From positions 1 to 8,909 of the forward strand of contig JAPLPA010000220.1 in assembly GCA_026400415.1 (NCBI GenBank): a stretch of 8,909 nt of DNA, read 5' to 3'. Of the stretch, positions 7,181 through 8,909 are shown one piece after another (within the stretch, counting starts at the first letter, position 1; every line of letters begins with the position of its first letter). Both the position numbers and the translations under genes were made by a program. The DNA comes from Afipia sp. (lineage in GTDB: Bacteria > Pseudomonadota > Alphaproteobacteria > Rhizobiales > Xanthobacteraceae). Under the pieces are notes generated by a model, which did not search any database, was not told the DNA's origin, and saw only the letters and a program-made list of their open reading frames with translations.

Positions 7181-7230
7181 CGGCGTTATTTCCGGGCAGG
7201 CATAGCGATATGCCTGCCGACGCCGTCGGG
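7176..7230. other. Nested inverted repeat spanning both convergent stop codons
   Basis: The inner stem GGCAGGCATA (7195-7204) pairs perfectly with TATGCCTGCC (7209-7218) around the GNRA-type tetraloop GCGA. The outer stem GACGGCGT (7179-7186) pairs perfectly with ACGCCGTC (7220-7227), and wobble plus one C-G pair could extend it to 7176/7230. The two stems are separated by 8 nt on the left and 1 nt on the right. No T-run follows on either strand, so it is not a textbook intrinsic terminator. A role as a bidirectional 3' end or transcript-stabilising structure is inferred. It covers the end of the DUF1328 gene and the last codons of the thioesterase gene. Confidence 0.75.
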
Positions 7231-7698
7231 ACGAGGGACGGTGCTGTGCGCCTGAGCGATCACGCGAATACGCGCGGCGATATCCGGCGGGAACGGCGCC
7301 GTTTTTCGTGAGGCCATATCGACGTGCAGCGACATTCCTTCCGAAGTTGCCGATAGCCACCCTTCGGTGGCGTGCCGCAGTTCTTCGAACGTGTGAATTC
7401 GCTTCTCATCCGCCGCAAGGATGTAAACCGTAACGCGGACGGGATCCCCAAGCTGCACCTCACGCAAATACCGGATGTGCGCCTCCGCTGAAAACGTCGA
7501 ACAATTCCGCTCCTTCATATAGTCGGGTCCGACACCGAACTCGGCCCACATCTGGTCGATGCCGCGGTCGAACAGCACATTGTAATAGGCCATGTTGAGA
7601 TGGCCGTTGTAGTCGATCCATTGCGGTTCGATCTGCATAGTGGTTGTCAGAAATGGCGCGGTAATTTGCTGCGGCGCGTCCTTCGATGGCGTCGTCAT
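7186..7698 (-). CDS. Hotdog-fold acyl-CoA thioesterase (4HBT superfamily)
   Basis: The product has 170 residues from the ATG at 7696-7698. GGGA (7705-7708) sits six nt upstream on the minus strand, which favours this over the GTG four codons earlier. The N-terminal core carries WIDYNGHLNMAYYNVLFD, the classic 4-hydroxybenzoyl-CoA thioesterase motif with catalytic Asp29 (D-x-N-G-H-x-N) at the start of the long hotdog helix. Later strands include IRYLREVQLGDPVRV and the GMSLHVDMASRK stretch. Such enzymes hydrolyse an acyl-CoA in the cytoplasm. The overall form resembles the thioesterases associated with carnitine/betainyl-CoA metabolism, but no carnitine gene is in the window, so the substrate is open. 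It is divergent from the FAD oxidase at its 5' side and convergent with DUF1328 at its 3' side. Confidence 0.88.
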   Translation of the reverse strand: MTTPSKDAPQQITAPFLTTTMQIEPQWIDYNGHLNMAYYNVLFDRGIDQMWAEFGVGPDYMKERNCSTFSAEAHIRYLREVQLGDPVRVTVYILAADEKRIHTFEELRHATEGWLSATSEGMSLHVDMASRKTAPFPPDIAARIRVIAQAHSTVPRPDGVGRHIAMPARK

Positions 7699-7778
7699 CT
7701 CGTATCCCACTTGTTTATTCGCTCACTTGACCCGCTATACATCCTTTGCCACGGTTCGCGCTACATCGTCCTTCTAAA

Positions 7779-8909
7779 GTGAAGCGAGCAGCCGTGGCCC
7801 CGTCCAGCACCGCGTTGAAGCGTCCCGCACCGACCGCAGTTGCCAGCGCGATTGAAGCGCTCGCTGCGCGTTTCGGCAACAATCTGATTACGTCGCAAGC
7901 CGTGCGCGACCAGCATGCCCACACCACCACATGGCTGCCCCCGCAGCCGCCGGATGCCGTGGTGATGGCGCAAACCACGGAAGACATTCAGGATGTGGTG
8001 CGGATTTGTGCCGAACGCCGCGTTCCTGTGATCGCGTTCGGCACCGGCACTTCGCTGGAGGGTCAGGTGAACGCGCCTCTCGGCGGAGTGTGCATCGATC
8101 TGCGCGAAATGAATCGCATTATCGCTGTGCATCCGGACGATCTTGATTGCGTGATCGAACCAGGCGTCACGCGCAAGGCGCTCAACGAACATTTGCGCGA
8201 CCAGGGATTGTTTTTTCCGATCGGTCCCGGCGCCGACGCATCGATCGGCGGCATGGCGTCAACCCGCGCGTCCGGTACCAACGCGGTGCGTTATGGTACC
8301 ATGAAGGATAACATTCTTGCGTTGAAGGTTGTGCGCGCGGATGGCGAAATCATATCCACCGGGACGCGCGCAAAAAAGACCTCCGCCGGATACGAGAAAT
8401 AACGCTCAAGCTGCGCGGCATTCCGCAGAGTATCGCGGCAGGCTCGTGCTCGTTTAAATCGGTCGAAGGCGCATGCAATGCAACCATTCTGGCGATCCAG
8501 ACCGGCATTCCACTGGCGCGCATCGAATTGCTGAACGCCGCGCAGGTTGCGGCCTGCAATGCCTACTCGAAGCTGACCTTGCCGGAAACGCCATTGCTGT
8601 TGCTCGAATTCCACGGCACCGAAGCGGATGTTGCAGAGCAATCCAAGATGTTCGGCGAGATCGCGAAGGAATGCGGCGGCGGCGCATTCGAGTGGGCGAC
8701 GAAGCAAGAAGATCGCACGCGCCTATGGCAGGCACGGCACGACGCTTATTGGGCGGTGCGCGCTTTGCGTCCCGGCACGCAGGCAGTCGCAACCGATGTG
8801 TGCGTACCGATCTCGCGGCTTGCCGAATGCGTGGTCGCAACCGAGAAGGATCTGGAAACCGTCGGCTTGATCTCGCCGATCGTTGGCCACGTCGGCGACG
8901 GCAATTTTC
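7779..8909 (+). pseudogene. FAD-linked oxidase, D-lactate dehydrogenase (cytochrome)/GlcD family, frameshifted and cut by window end
   Basis: Intact relatives oxidise D-lactate or another 2-hydroxy acid with FAD. The first part (start to TAA at 8400-8402, 207 residues from GTG 7779) is the FAD_binding_4 domain: PVIAFGTGTSLEGQVNAP (83-100), then IGPGADASIGGMASTRASGT (148-167) and NAVRYGTMKDN. It stops after KKTSAGY followed by a spurious EK. Homology resumes at 8399 in another frame as ITLKLRGIP and stays open for 170 codons. That part holds the FAD-oxidase C domain: LARIELLNAAQV, EFHGTEADV, RLWQARHDAYWAVRALRPG, ATDVCVPIS, and at the edge GHVGDGNF, whose next residue should be the metal-binding His. 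The missing stretch normally reads roughly DLTRLFVGSEGTLGVITE and contacts FAD. The start is uncertain (TTG 7746, GTG 7779 or GTG 7794), because none has a good ribosome site. Confidence 0.87.
8393..8399 (+). other. Deletion/frameshift junction in the FAD oxidase gene
   Basis: The codon for Tyr of SAGY ends at 8393, and the codon for Ile of ITLKL starts at 8399. Family members normally have 18 residues (54 nt) between these points, but only 5 nt (GAGAA) remain here. The implied loss is 49 nt, which is one more than a multiple of three and exactly explains the change from one frame to the next. The retained GA of the Asp codon and the GA of the downstream Glu codon would be a 2-nt microhomology. 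The 49-nt figure is inferred from family spacing, not measured against an intact copy. Confidence 0.75.

Noticed and set aside
6863..7360. Minus-strand open frame of 165 codons across DUF1328 and the thioesterase end
   Set aside because: It overlaps two well-supported genes, is very rich in Arg/Asp/Gln with no family resemblance, and has no ribosome binding site.
6701..7710. Identical GTGGGATAC (minus strand) at 6701-6709 and 7702-7710, as a shared regulatory motif or alternative GTG starts
   Set aside because: Nine bases in two places can arise by chance. In front of the thioesterase its GGGA works as a ribosome site for the downstream ATG, while before uvrD it is 15 nt from the ATG, so no common role is supported.
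7727..7741. TTGACC and TATACA in front of the FAD oxidase as a -35/-10 pair
   Set aside because: The hexamers are only 3 nt apart, so they cannot be one sigma-70 promoter. TATACA alone could be a -10 but has no good -35 partner.

Overview
The window looks like a chromosomal segment of an alphaproteobacterium, most likely Hyphomicrobiales near the Nitrobacteraceae (Bradyrhizobium/Afipia-like). This is a judgement from protein style, not from a database search. The clues are a secreted glycine-zipper pair with an 'SYxGSRAAGPVG' core, an L,D-transpeptidase with a Tyr/Gln-rich tail, a UvrD/PcrA helicase with a Gly-rich linker, a DUF1328 miniprotein, and moderately high GC. I see no tRNA, rRNA, CRISPR array, insertion sequence, phage gene or integration site.

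Layout. Bases 1-573 (+) hold the C-terminal part of a spermidine-synthase-like methyltransferase-fold protein that starts upstream of the window. It converges on an L,D-transpeptidase (587-1426, -). Divergent from that lie two tandem secreted glycine-zipper paralogues (1631-1951 and 2106-2408, +), closed by a strong intrinsic terminator (2437-2465). A long minus-strand block follows, in transcription order: uvrD/pcrA helicase (4232-6688), ABC exporter ATPase (3228-4148) and ABC-2 permease (2470-3231). The two ABC genes overlap by ATGA. After a gene-free gap (6689-7006) comes a 57-residue DUF1328 membrane protein (7007-7180, +), convergent with a hotdog-fold acyl-CoA thioesterase (7186-7698, -). 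The last gene (from about 7779, +) is a D-lactate dehydrogenase/GlcD-type FAD oxidase. It is broken by what looks like a deletion of about 49 nt and then runs off the window end.

How the genes fit together. The left part (L,D-transpeptidase and glycine-zipper proteins) has an envelope theme. The ABC pair is a self-contained exporter, and UvrD is housekeeping DNA repair. The thioesterase and FAD oxidase are divergent metabolic genes with no proven link. I did not find a convincing new multi-gene system. The items most worth a second look are the disrupted FAD oxidase, the large nested inverted repeat spanning the two convergent stop codons at 7176-7230, the transpeptidase's Tyr-rich tail, and the glycine-zipper tandem duplication.
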